DNA of 6,661 bases from Candidatus Omnitrophota bacterium (GCA_023246995.1 JAHFHI010000069.1:1-6661), one strand, 5' to 3'. Numbered from the stretch's first letter, positions 1 to 5,362 are shown. Numbers and translations are program-made. Notes: generated by a model from the sequence alone, not told the origin.

Positions 1-295
1 GCTTCACCTTAAGCGGTGCCGCGTATGTCATCCCGCGCTTATGACACTCGGGAATCGAGTACTTGGGTTTGCCCAGGTTATAACCCAGATATTCGAGCTT
101 GCAGGACCCGTCAAAGCTTTCAATCGGAAACGCGTCATGAAAAGCAGCCTGAAGCCCTTGGGTTTTACGATGCCGCTTTCCGCCTTCGGTTTGCAGAAAG
201 TCCATATACGATTTCACCTGAATCTCAACAAGATTCGGAAGATCCATGGTGTCATGGATTTTGGTGAAATTTTTTCTTTCACGTTCTGCTGTCAT
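1..295 (-). CDS. rpoB: RNA polymerase beta subunit RpoB, N-terminal fragment
   Basis: This is the start of the RNA polymerase beta subunit, the catalytic-core partner of RpoC; the rest lies beyond base 1. The ATG at 295 opens 98 complete codons. The translation has the recognisable RpoB beginning: DLPNLVEIQVKSYMDFL near residues 18-34, then GLQAAFHDAFPI and LEYLGYNLGKPKYSIPEC, and a final RGMTYAAPLKVK. This corresponds to the first part of the beta protrusion domain. The start is supported by a GGGGAGG Shine-Dalgarno at 306-312, ten bases upstream. It follows rplL after a 60-bp gap, the conserved rplL-rpoB order, and is probably transcribed at least partly from the ribosomal protein operon. 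Only the partial length is unusual, and that is a window-edge effect. Confidence 0.96.
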   Translation of the reverse strand, partial: MTAERERKNFTKIHDTMDLPNLVEIQVKSYMDFLQTEGGKRHRKTQGLQAAFHDAFPIESFDGSCKLEYLGYNLGKPKYSIPECHKRGMTYAAPLKVK

Positions 296-355
296 AATTA
301 GGCTGCCTCCCCGGGCAAAGGATTAAGCGTTGCGATCTCGCGATTTCGAGAAAAA
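296..355 (-). promoter_or_regulatory. rplL-rpoB intergenic spacer with small hairpin
   Basis: This 60-bp gap separates rplL from rpoB. On the transcribed strand, arms at 347-351 and 336-340 form a 5-bp stem (TCTCG/CGAGA) with a 6-base loop. It begins a few bases after the rplL stop and has no T-run behind it. In E. coli this junction carries an attenuator and an RNase III site that set the ratio of L7/L12 to RNA polymerase. A similar role here is only an inference from position. The rpoB SD (306-312) lies in the same gap. Confidence 0.35.
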
Positions 356-814
356 CTATTTAATTTCGACCTTCGCTCCCTGCTCTTCAAGAATCTTCTT
401 CATTTTATCCGCTTCTTCCTTATTGACCCCTTCTTTGACAACTTTCGGGGCGCCTTCGACAAGGTCCTTAGCTTCCTTCAGCCCGAGGTTCGTCAGGGCG
501 CGGATTTCTTTAATGACCTGAATCTTTTTGTCCCCCGCGCTGGCAAGAACCACGGTAAAACTGGTCTTCTCTTCGGCGGGAGCTGCCGCAGCACCACCGG
601 CCGCGCCACCGCCCATCGGAGCCGCCACCGCCACCGAGGCCGCGCTAACGCCGAACTTCTCTTCAAGGGCCTTCACAAGATCGGCAAGCTCTAGAACCGT
701 AAGCTGCTCGATCGTTTTCAGTATGGTTTGAAGTTTTTCGGACACGTTCTTACCCTCTTTCTTAGTTTCCTTAGCTTCTTCTGCTTTTTCAATCACTTGC
801 GCTTCGCTTGACAT
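356..814 (-). CDS. rplL: 50S ribosomal protein L7/L12, with N-terminal extension
   Basis: L7/L12 forms the flexible stalk of the large subunit that recruits and stimulates translational GTPases such as EF-Tu and EF-G. The 152-residue product has an N-terminal dimerisation domain (about residues 24-55, with [19 protein letters not shown]), an Ala/Gly/Pro-rich hinge (about 57-80), and a C-terminal factor-binding domain (about 83-152, with [26 protein letters not shown]). The family is usually about 120-130 residues. The extra length is a Glu/Lys/Ala-rich stretch of 23 residues before the normal start. The ATG at 814 has a good AGGAG at 823-827, seven to eight bases upstream, so the long form is plausible. 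An in-frame GTG at 743-745 also has an SD and would give 129 residues. The gene lies downstream of rplJ and upstream of rpoB, as is usual. Confidence 0.96.
   Translation of the reverse strand: MSSEAQVIEKAEEAKETKKEGKNVSEKLQTILKTIEQLTVLELADLVKALEEKFGVSAASVAVAAPMGGGAAGGAAAAPAEEKTSFTVVLASAGDKKIQVIKEIRALTNLGLKEAKDLVEGAPKVVKEGVNKEEADKMKKILEEQGAKVEIK
743..757 (-). promoter_or_regulatory. Internal SD and GTG start candidate within rplL
   Basis: Within the 5' part of rplL the minus strand reads GAGGG (753-757), eight bases after GAGG, then GTG (743-745), which is codon 24 in frame. Starting there gives a 129-residue protein beginning [23 protein letters not shown], which matches the normal length and start of L7/L12. 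It may be the true start, a second start giving two isoforms, or coincidence, because Lys/Glu codons are purine-rich and often mimic SD sequences. Confidence 0.4.
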
Positions 815-880
815 GATTCGTTCTCCTAAATGAAATTCCGTGTTTTTTTGCTTAAAGGCTTGCGCCCAAAGCCACGGTTT
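815..880 (-). promoter_or_regulatory. rplJ-rplL intergenic spacer with nested inverted repeats
   Basis: This 66-bp gap holds two nested complementarities. On the transcribed strand CCGTG (873-877) can pair with CACGG (838-842). Inside it, GGCTT/AAGCC arms (869-873 and 857-861) can form a 5-bp stem with a 7-base loop; the two stems share base 873 and so cannot both be full length. A run of seven A residues follows on the transcript, not U, so it is not an intrinsic terminator. The rplL SD (823-827) lies just after the outer arm. A role in setting the excess of L7/L12 over L10 (usually 4-6 copies to one) would fit but is inference. Confidence 0.35.
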
Positions 881-1411
881 TTATGCCGGTTGCAATTCCT
901 TCTGTTTCTTGATCTCGCTAATCGCCACCACCAAACCCCGGACAAGCTGGCTCAGGGTTAAGACCAACCCCGAAATCGGGGATTTGACGCGCACGGCCAC
1001 TTGCGTCAAAAGCTCTTTTCGCGAAGGGAGGCTGGCCAGTTGTTTGAGAAATTCTTTCTCAAAAACCTGGTTTTCCAAAATAACCCCGCTCGGAACAAAC
1101 TTTTTATCATGCGCCTTGGCATAATCCATGATGGCTTTAGAAATTGCCTGCGGCTCGGCGACTCCGAAGGTCACCAAAAGCTGGCCGCCCAAAAGCTTCT
1201 CGGCTTGCGTGACTTTGCGCTGCGCGAAAACTTTTTTAACCATCGAATGCTTGATGACAAGCGAACGCTTGGAAACTCTTTCGAGAGCTTTCCTGAAATC
1301 GTGGAAGTCCGCCACGCTCAACCCTTCAAAACTTGAGAGAAAGACGTAGGGGTTATTCTCAAACTCCTTTTCGATTTCACGCATCAGCAATTCTTTGACA
1401 TGACTCGGCAT
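881..1411 (-). CDS. rplJ: 50S ribosomal protein L10
   Basis: L10 anchors the L7/L12 dimers to the 23S rRNA stalk base beside L11. The 176-residue product is of normal family length. The N-terminal rRNA-binding domain covers about residues 1-130, with YVFLSSFEGLSVADFHDFRKALE, the basic SLVIKHSMVKKVF segment and LGGQLLVTFG. A C-terminal helical tail (about 135-176, LVLTLSQLVRGLVVAISEIKKQ) is the expected L7/L12-binding region. The ATG at 1411 has AAGGA at 1421-1425, nine bases upstream, overlapping the rplA stop. The gene follows rplA by only 12 bp, so any L10 autoregulatory leader would have to lie inside rplA. Confidence 0.96.
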   Translation of the reverse strand: MPSHVKELLMREIEKEFENNPYVFLSSFEGLSVADFHDFRKALERVSKRSLVIKHSMVKKVFAQRKVTQAEKLLGGQLLVTFGVAEPQAISKAIMDYAKAHDKKFVPSGVILENQVFEKEFLKQLASLPSRKELLTQVAVRVKSPISGLVLTLSQLVRGLVVAISEIKKQKELQPA

Positions 1412-1423
1412 AAATGAAGATCC

Positions 1424-2128
1424 TTAATCGAATAAATTACTAATCGTAAGTCCAAAACCGGGACCGTTGGTCAAGGCAATGGCAACGTTCTTTAAATAGT
1501 CCCCTTTGCTCGTCTGGGGCTTTGAATCCTGAACCGCACGAATCACGCTGCGGGCATTTTCTAAAAGAGCCTCTTCCGAGAACGAGAGCTTCCCGCAAAC
1601 CGCATGAAGCCCTCCGGTCTTATCGCTTTTAAACTCAATACGCCCGGCCTTGAGTTCTTTAACGGCTTTGGCAACATTCGGGGTCACGGTGCCCGTCTTC
1701 GGCGTCGGCATAAGCCCCTTGGGTCCGAGCACGCGCCCAAGCTTACTTACTTCCCGCATCATATCCGGATGCGCCACGACCGCGTCAAACTCAAACCAAC
1801 CTTCTTGTATTTTCTGCACCAAGTCTTCGGCCCCCACAACGTCCGCGCCCGCATCCTTCGCCTCGCGCGCGCCTTCCCCCTTACAAAAACAAATCACCCG
1901 CACACTTTTGCCGCTGCCATGCGGAAGGCTTACGGTGCCGCGCACGGTTTCACTACCGCTATCGGCCCGGATGCCCAACTGGAAATTGAGGGTCATGGTT
2001 TCGTCGTACTTTGCGTTTTGAACCTTCTTGAGAGACTTGATGGCCTCGGGCAAGGTATAACGCTTTTGGCGATCGACAAGTTTCGCTCGCTCCCGGTACC
2101 GCTTGCTGCGCTTCACTGCGATCATCAT
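1424..2128 (-). CDS. rplA: 50S ribosomal protein L1
   Basis: L1 forms the mobile L1 stalk that guides deacylated tRNA out of the E site, and in many bacteria it represses its own operon. The product is 234 residues, a normal length. It has the basic N-terminal segment (SKRYRERAKLVD), the ALK-type segment YTLPEAIKSLKKVQNAKYDETM, and the family signature around residues 131-170 (LGRVLGPKGLMPTPKTGTVT then KAGRIEFKSDKTGGLHAVCGKLSF). The signature has MPTPK where MPNPK is common. Two adjacent ATG codons (2126-2128 and 2123-2125) can serve as start. GGAG at 2140-2143 is 11 and 14 bases from them, which favours the first. The gene lies 2 bp from the rplK stop, so translational coupling is likely. 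Confidence 0.97.
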   Translation of the reverse strand: MMIAVKRSKRYRERAKLVDRQKRYTLPEAIKSLKKVQNAKYDETMTLNFQLGIRADSGSETVRGTVSLPHGSGKSVRVICFCKGEGAREAKDAGADVVGAEDLVQKIQEGWFEFDAVVAHPDMMREVSKLGRVLGPKGLMPTPKTGTVTPNVAKAVKELKAGRIEFKSDKTGGLHAVCGKLSFSEEALLENARSVIRAVQDSKPQTSKGDYLKNVAIALTNGPGFGLTISNLFD

Positions 2129-2130
2129 GG

Positions 2131-2565
2131 CTATTTCTTCTCCACAATTTCGATACCCATACTGCGAGCCGTGCCTTCGACAAGCCTTATGGCGCTTTCG
2201 ATTTTGGTGGTGTTGAAATCCGGCATCTTTTGGCGGGCGATTTCCAAGACTTCCTCGCGGGTGACCTTGCCGATGATGTTCCGGCCGGGTTCCGGGGATG
2301 CCTTTGCCAATCCGGCGGCCTTTTTAAGAACACTTGCCACCGGAGGAGACTTCAAAATAAAGGTGAACGACTTGTCTTTGAAAACCGAAATAACGGCTGG
2401 AAGAGGAACCCCGGGGCGATCTTTGGTTCGCTCGTTAAACTGTTTGCAGAATTCCATGATGTTCAGGCCGTGCTGCCCCAAAGCCGGGCCGATCGGCGGA
2501 GCAGGATTCGCCTGCCCTCCCGGAACCTGCAATTTAATTTTTGTTACGAGTTCTTTCCCGGCCAC
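2131..2565 (-). CDS. rplK: 50S ribosomal protein L11 (GTG start)
   Basis: L11 binds the GTPase-associated centre of 23S rRNA and takes part in factor binding and the stringent response. The 144-residue product matches the family throughout. The N-terminal domain (about 1-70) carries the conserved [22 protein letters not shown], with the proline pair near residues 23-24 that is involved in thiostrepton and factor contacts. The C-terminal rRNA-binding domain (about 72-144) contains [13 protein letters not shown], and [25 protein letters not shown] is the signature near the end. The start is GTG at 2563-2565, with AAGGGG at 2573-2578, seven bases away, overlapping the nusG stop. A normal L1-binding leader upstream of rplK has no room in the 11-bp gap. 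Confidence 0.97.
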   Translation of the reverse strand: MAGKELVTKIKLQVPGGQANPAPPIGPALGQHGLNIMEFCKQFNERTKDRPGVPLPAVISVFKDKSFTFILKSPPVASVLKKAAGLAKASPEPGRNIIGKVTREEVLEIARQKMPDFNTTKIESAIRLVEGTARSMGIEIVEKK

Positions 2566-2576
2566 TTTATAACCCC

Positions 2577-3110
2577 TTAGATTTTCTCGACTTGCCAGTA
2601 TTCAAGTTCTACGGGGGTTTGGCGCCCAAAAATCGTCACCATAACCCTCAATTTGCCGCGATTGGGATTGATCTCTTCGATCGTCCCGTTAAAATTCGCG
2701 AAGGCACCTTCCTTGACCCTAACGCTTTCGCCCGTGGAAAACTCCACCTTGGGCTTGGGTTTCGAAGTCTTGTCTTCCTGCTGACGCAAAATCTGATCGA
2801 CTTCCTGCTCGGGAAGCGCCAGAGGCGTTTTCCCGGATCCCACAAACCCCGATATCCCCGGGGTGTTACGCACGAGATACCAACTGTCGTCGGTGAGCTC
2901 CATTTGGACCAGAACATAGCCGGGAAAAAACTTCCGCTCCATGATCCTTTTTTTGCCTTCCTTGACTTCACTGACCTTTTCCGTGGGAATCAAGATCTGG
3001 TGGATCAAGTGTTTCATCCCCGCATTTTCAGCGCGGGTTTCCAAGCCGACCCTCACCTTAGCTTCCGCCCCCGTTTGTGTGTGCAAGACATACCATTTTG
3101 GCGCCGACAT
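2577..3110 (-). CDS. nusG: Transcription termination/antitermination factor NusG
   Basis: NusG binds RNA polymerase and increases processivity. It links RNA polymerase to Rho or to the ribosome through its KOW domain. The 177-residue protein has an N-terminal NGN domain (about 5-112; [14 protein letters not shown], then [33 protein letters not shown]) and a C-terminal KOW domain (about 122-177; [24 protein letters not shown], ending in [11 protein letters not shown]). It is of normal length with no insert domain. The ATG at 3108-3110 lies three bases past the secE stop, with a weak AGGG at 3117-3120 that overlaps the end of secE, so it is probably translated in a coupled way. The order secE-nusG-rplK is nearly universal in bacteria. 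Confidence 0.97.
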   Translation of the reverse strand: MSAPKWYVLHTQTGAEAKVRVGLETRAENAGMKHLIHQILIPTEKVSEVKEGKKRIMERKFFPGYVLVQMELTDDSWYLVRNTPGISGFVGSGKTPLALPEQEVDQILRQQEDKTSKPKPKVEFSTGESVRVKEGAFANFNGTIEEINPNRGKLRVMVTIFGRQTPVELEYWQVEKI

Positions 3111-3113
3111 TAT

Positions 3114-3299
3114 CTACCCTATCAAAACACGCATCATGATCGATAAAAAGAAATCCACAACACCGATAAAAAAAGCCATCAAAAACGTGGTTACGATCAC
3201 GATAATCGTAGCCTGTACAAGTTCGCTGCGGCTAGGCCATGTGACCTTGTTCAGTTCCTGCTTTGTTTCCTGAAAAAAATTTCCGACCGACTTTATCAT
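3114..3299 (-). CDS. secE: Preprotein translocase subunit SecE
   Basis: SecE is the small essential membrane subunit that clamps SecY in the SecYEG protein channel. The 61-residue product is the short, single-span type found in most bacteria; the E. coli form has three spans. Residues 1-27 form the amphipathic cytoplasmic helix, with the family motif ETKQELNKVTWPSRSEL. Residues 28-58 form the hydrophobic transmembrane helix (ATIIVIVTTFLMAFFIGVVDF). The ATG at 3297-3299 has a GGGAG SD at 3304-3308 only four bases upstream. The gene follows tRNA-Trp and ends three bases before nusG. Confidence 0.96.
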   Translation of the reverse strand: MIKSVGNFFQETKQELNKVTWPSRSELVQATIIVIVTTFLMAFFIGVVDFFLSIMMRVLIG

Positions 3300-3329
3300 C
3301 TAACTCCCAAACCAAATCCGCGCCTCATT

Positions 3330-3404
3330 CAGGCCTGGCAGGATTCGAACCTGCAACATGCGGTTTTGGAGACCGCCGCTCTAGCCAGTTAGAGCTACAG
3401 GCCT
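3330..3404 (-). tRNA. trnW: tRNA-Trp (anticodon CCA)
   Basis: On the minus strand a complete cloverleaf can be drawn. The acceptor arms AGGCCTG (3398-3404) and CAGGCCT (3331-3337) form 7 perfect pairs. The D stem is GCTC/GAGC with a GG-containing loop, the anticodon stem is GCGGT/ACCGC with loop CTCCAAA and anticodon CCA, and the T stem is GCAGG/CCTGC with loop TTCGAAT. The discriminator at 3330 is G, as expected for bacterial tRNA-Trp. CCA is not encoded, so it must be added after transcription. The gene sits 7 bp after rpmG and 30 bp before secE, a common location, and it is presumably cut from the polycistronic transcript. Confidence 0.97.
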
Positions 3405-3411
3405 CCGAAGC

Positions 3412-3561
3412 TTACTTGTGTTCACGATGCACAACATACTTAGCGCAGAAAGGACAAAACTTTTTTCTCTCCAAACGATCCGGATTTTTCTTTTTGTTCT
3501 TTCGCGTCGAATAGTTTTTGCGCTTACACTCCGTGCAAGCCAAGGCAATAATTTCCTGCAT
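3412..3561 (-). CDS. rpmG: 50S ribosomal protein L33, zinc-ribbon form
   Basis: L33 is a small large-subunit protein near the E site. This 49-residue product begins [20 protein letters not shown] and ends [21 protein letters not shown]. It keeps both CxxC pairs (C9/C12 and C36/C39), so it is the zinc-binding form and not a Cys-less paralogue of the kind zinc-starved cells use. Length and charge are normal for the family. The ATG is at 3559-3561. The best SD, AAGGG at 3576-3580, is 14 bases away, longer than usual; I kept this start because the N-terminus matches the family. The gene stands between tuf and tRNA-Trp, where L33 is often found. Confidence 0.95.
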   Translation of the reverse strand: MQEIIALACTECKRKNYSTRKNKKKNPDRLERKKFCPFCAKYVVHREHK

Positions 3562-3738
3562 CAGATAATAAAATTCCCTTAATTTCTAAGGTTTCGAATC
3601 TTTTACCTGCAGGGCTTCTTACGGCGAAGATAACCGCCCCGTCAGGTCTTGGATGTGTTCGCCAGATCGACTTTGAAGACTGCCCGTCCCGGGGATTCAT
3701 GGGAAGGCAGGCCTTTCAGTATACGATAAGTGGTTACT
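3562..3738 (-). promoter_or_regulatory. tuf-rpmG intergenic leader with hairpin potential
   Basis: This 177-bp stretch is by far the largest gap in the minus-strand cluster, and I find no gene in it. Just downstream of the promoter candidate it can fold on the transcript as CTGCC/GGCAG (3706-3710 with 3680-3684), stacked after a bulge on TCCC/GGGA (3701-3704 with 3687-3690), with a 10-base loop. A smaller GGCG/CGCC hairpin (3623-3626 with 3635-3638) follows. No U-run follows either, so they are not intrinsic terminators. The stretch may be a 5' leader for rpmG and the downstream operon, possibly a site for ribosomal-protein control. That is speculative. Confidence 0.4.
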
Positions 3739-3747
3739 TTACTTCAA
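3718..3747 (-). promoter_or_regulatory. Candidate sigma70-type promoter overlapping the tuf 3' end
   Basis: On the minus strand TTGAAG (3742-3747, 4/6 to the -35 consensus) and TATACT (3718-3723, 5/6 to the -10 consensus) are separated by 18 bp. The -35 box is made by the last two sense codons of tuf (Leu, Lys). Transcription would begin near 3711 and give a leader of about 150 nt before rpmG. It would allow the rpmG-trnW-secE-nusG-rpl-rpoB genes to be expressed separately from tuf. The prediction rests on hexamers alone. Confidence 0.4.
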
Positions 3748-4938
3748 AATCTCACTCACCACACCGGCACCAACCGTTTTGCCGCCTTCACGAATGGCAA
3801 AACGCAACTCTTTTTCCATGGCCACGGGGGTAATGAGGTCCCCCTCGATTTCCACATTGTCGCCCGGCATCACCATCTCAACCCCCTTAGGGAGCTGAAC
3901 GATACCCGTCACGTCGGTCGTGCGGAAATAAAATTGGGGGCGATAGCCATTAAAAAAAGGCGTGTGTCTCCCGCCTTCTTCCTTGCTAAGAATATAAATT
4001 TGAGCCTTGAATTTCGTATGCGGGGTGACCGATCCGGGCTGGGCAATCACCATGCCGCGCTCAAGCTGCTCTTTTTCAACACCGCGCAAAAGCAGCCCGA
4101 CGTTATCGCCGGCACGCGCGTCATCAAGAAGCTTCCGGAACATTTCAATCCCCGTCACTGTGGACTTCAGCGACTGTTCGCGAAGACCAATAATCTCAAC
4201 TTCCGCACTCACCTTAATTTGCCCGCGCTCGACGCGGCCTGTTCCCACCGTCCCGCGGCCGGAAATCGAAAAAACGTCTTCGATCGGCATCAGAAAGGGT
4301 TTATCGATATCACGTTTAGGTTCCGGAATACTCTCATCCAGAGCCTTCAAGAGCTTTGCGATTGGTTCCGTCGCCTTGGGGTCGGTCGGATTTTGCGCGG
4401 CCGCTAAACCTGATCCGCGAATCACCGGAATTGTATCCCCGGGAAAATCGTACTTTTTTAGAAGCTCACGAACCTCAAGCTCCACAAGGTCAAGAAGTTC
4501 GGGATCATCGACAGCATCCACTTTGTTTAGAAAAACAACAATGGCAGGAACACCCACCTGACGGGCAAGAAGGATGTGTTCACGGGTCTGGGGCATCGGG
4601 CCGTCAGCAGCGGAAACCACGAGGATGGCGCCGTCCATTTGAGCGGCGCCGGTAATCATGTTCTTAATGTAGTCAGCATGGCCAGGGCAGTCCACATGGG
4701 CATAATGACGCTTTTCGGATTCGTACTCAACGTGCGCAACCGCAATCGTCACAATCTTGGAATCATCACGGACCGTACCGCCTTTGGCGATATCCGCGTA
4801 TTCCTTCATCTGCGCTTTGCCTTGAGCCGCCTGCACCTTGGTAATGGCGCATGTCAGGGTCGTTTTACCATGGTCCACGTGGCCGATGGTTCCGACGTTG
4901 ACGTGGGGTTTTGTCCGCTCGAATTTTTCCTTCGCCAT
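3739..4938 (-). CDS. tuf: Elongation factor Tu with variant switch I
   Basis: EF-Tu is the GTPase that delivers aminoacyl-tRNA to the ribosomal A site. At 399 residues it is a normal length, with the GTPase domain (about 1-205) followed by beta-barrel domains II (about 213-305) and III (about 306-399). The P-loop GHVDHGKT is at 19-26, G3 DCPGH at 83-87, G4 NKVD at 138-141 (usually NKCD), and G5 reads SGL at 176-178 (usually SAL). Switch I (about 50-66) reads [17 protein letters not shown] instead of the common APEEKxRGITI. The essential Thr is kept as T64, but the Arg-Gly before it is Lys-Ile. From memory this resembles EF-Tu of Planctomycetes and relatives. ATG at 4936-4938 has GAGGAG at 4948-4953, nine bases upstream. 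It is cotranscribed with tRNA-Thr. Confidence 0.97.
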   Translation of the reverse strand: MAKEKFERTKPHVNVGTIGHVDHGKTTLTCAITKVQAAQGKAQMKEYADIAKGGTVRDDSKIVTIAVAHVEYESEKRHYAHVDCPGHADYIKNMITGAAQMDGAILVVSAADGPMPQTREHILLARQVGVPAIVVFLNKVDAVDDPELLDLVELEVRELLKKYDFPGDTIPVIRGSGLAAAQNPTDPKATEPIAKLLKALDESIPEPKRDIDKPFLMPIEDVFSISGRGTVGTGRVERGQIKVSAEVEIIGLREQSLKSTVTGIEMFRKLLDDARAGDNVGLLLRGVEKEQLERGMVIAQPGSVTPHTKFKAQIYILSKEEGGRHTPFFNGYRPQFYFRTTDVTGIVQLPKGVEMVMPGDNVEIEGDLITPVAMEKELRFAIREGGKTVGAGVVSEILK

Positions 4939-4939
4939 G

Positions 4940-4967
4940 ATTGAGTTCTCCTCGCCTTTATTGAGTT
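4940..4967 (-). repeat. 8-bp direct repeat flanking the tuf SD
   Basis: AACTCAAT occurs twice on the minus strand, at 4960-4967 and 4940-4947, with a 20-bp period, on either side of the GAGGAG ribosome binding site of tuf. The repeat is exact but short, and may be chance or a small local duplication. Confidence 0.45.
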
Positions 4968-4971
4968 ATCA

Positions 4972-5000
4972 CCAGTTCCAACTGGAGCTACCAGCTGGAG
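4972..5000 (-). repeat. Partial duplication of the tRNA-Thr 3' acceptor end, with hairpin
   Basis: The last bases of tRNA-Thr plus its trailer (CTCCAGCTGG, 4991-5000) are repeated 13 bp further on as CTCCAGTTGG (4978-4987), a 9/10 match. The second copy is part of an inverted repeat, CCAGTT-GG-AACTGG (4972-4985), which on the transcript can form a 5-bp stem with a tetraloop. The copy could pair with the tRNA 5' acceptor strand in place of the true 3' strand, or help processing. Function is unknown. Confidence 0.6.
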
Positions 5001-5065
5001 ACGGGGATCGAACCCGTGACCTCGTCCTTACCAAGGACGTGCTCTACCAACTGAGCTACTCCAGC
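4993..5065 (-). tRNA. trnT: tRNA-Thr (anticodon GGT)
   Basis: The minus strand forms a full cloverleaf. Acceptor arms are GCTGGAG (5059-5065) and CTCCAGC (4994-5000), the D stem is GCTC/GAGC with loop AGTTGGTA, the anticodon stem is CGTCC/GGACG with loop TTGGTAA (anticodon GGT, reading ACC and ACU), and the T stem is ACGGG/CCCGT with loop TTCGATC. The discriminator at 4993 is T. CCA is not encoded. The gene is 54 bp upstream of tuf and 71 bp downstream of a consensus promoter, so it shares a transcript with tuf. A tRNA-Thr just ahead of tuf is a common arrangement. Confidence 0.97.
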
Positions 5066-5110
5066 AAATATAACTGAATTGCTGAAGCTTGAAAGTAAAG
5101 AGACAGTCCT

Positions 5111-5125
5111 CCCCTTTCAAAGGGG
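5111..5125. repeat. 15-bp palindrome at the predicted transcript start
   Basis: CCCCTTTCAAAGGGG consists of two 7-base arms around one central base. It begins one or two bases after the predicted start of the trnT-tuf transcript. As DNA it could be an operator. As RNA the centre is too tight to close fully, but a 5-6 bp stem with a small loop could cap the 5' end. No U-run follows on either strand, so it is not a terminator. Confidence 0.55.
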
Positions 5126-5135
5126 TTAAACAGCA

Positions 5136-5163
5136 ATTATACTTTGGAGTAGCCCGTTGTCAA
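5136..5163 (-). promoter_or_regulatory. Consensus sigma70-type promoter for trnT-tuf
   Basis: On the minus strand a perfect TTGACA (5158-5163) and a perfect TATAAT (5136-5141) are separated by 16 bp. This is about the strongest hexamer match possible and suits the very high expression expected of tRNA and EF-Tu. Transcription should start near 5126-5128, about 60 nt before the mature 5' end of tRNA-Thr. Confidence 0.85.
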
Positions 5164-5186
5164 GCTAGTTTCTTTATCGACAACGG
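5154..5186. repeat. 8-bp inverted repeat overlapping the -35 box
   Basis: CCGTTGTC (5154-5161) and GACAACGG (5179-5186) are exact inverted copies with a 17-bp spacer. The left arm covers four bases of the -35 hexamer of the trnT-tuf promoter. Arm centres are 25 bp apart, which is between two and three helical turns. It could be an operator for a dimeric or tetrameric regulator, or chance. No known operator is recognised. Confidence 0.45.
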
Positions 5187-5309
5187 TTATTTAAAGTTCA
5201 CCGAATATTAAAGCTTCCGGCGTTAAATGTCGAGATATTTTTAGAAATAATTAAAAAATTTCGATTATTACACCTTGATTTTAAAGGCCAAATCCTTTAC
5301 CATGCCGAG

Positions 5310-5362
5310 TTTAAAGAATATTTGAAATTATTATAATATCGCTGTTTTAAAGGAGTTAGGTG
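5310..5362 (+). promoter_or_regulatory. Desaturase promoter, SD and start region
   Basis: A consensus TATAAT lies at 5332-5337. The best -35 is TTTAAA at 5310-5315 (4/6) with a 16-bp spacer. Transcription would begin near 5344, leaving a leader of only about 16 nt. The SD AAGGAG at 5350-5355 is four bases from GTG (5360-5362) and 16 bases from the in-frame ATG (5372-5374), so GTG is preferred. secE in this window shows the same SD-to-start arrangement (GGAGTTAG then start). Confidence 0.6.

Larger units (their letters stand above)
5066..5359. other. Divergent intergenic region, AT-rich, no gene seen
   Basis: These 294 bp separate tRNA-Thr (minus) from the desaturase (plus). I see no coding region or RNA gene here. 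The left part (5111-5186) carries the tuf-unit promoter and its symmetric elements. The right part (about 5187-5340) is markedly AT-rich, with short A and T runs and a short inverted repeat AAAGG/CCTTT (5284-5288 with 5295-5299), and ends in the -10 box of the desaturase promoter. The A-tracts could act as upstream promoter elements for either side. Confidence 0.6.

Noticed and set aside
16..301. Two overlapping plus-strand open frames at the left edge
   Set aside because: They lie opposite the start of rpoB, whose translation is clearly RpoB and has a good SD.
1604..2572. A 322-codon open frame on the plus strand across rplA and rplK
   Set aside because: It is antisense to two unmistakable ribosomal protein genes, resembles no protein family I recognise, and is a typical shadow of biased codon use.
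3586..3606. A tRNA T-loop-like stretch (GGTTTCGAATC) in the tuf-rpmG gap
   Set aside because: The flanking bases do not form a 5-bp T stem and no acceptor or anticodon arm is present at the right distance.
3730..4944. Several plus-strand open frames over tuf
   Set aside because: All are antisense to the full-length, motif-complete EF-Tu gene and show no protein-like features.
5111..5125. The 15-bp palindrome as a terminator
   Set aside because: It lies at a promoter start, not after a gene end, has a one-base centre, and is not followed by a T-run on either strand.
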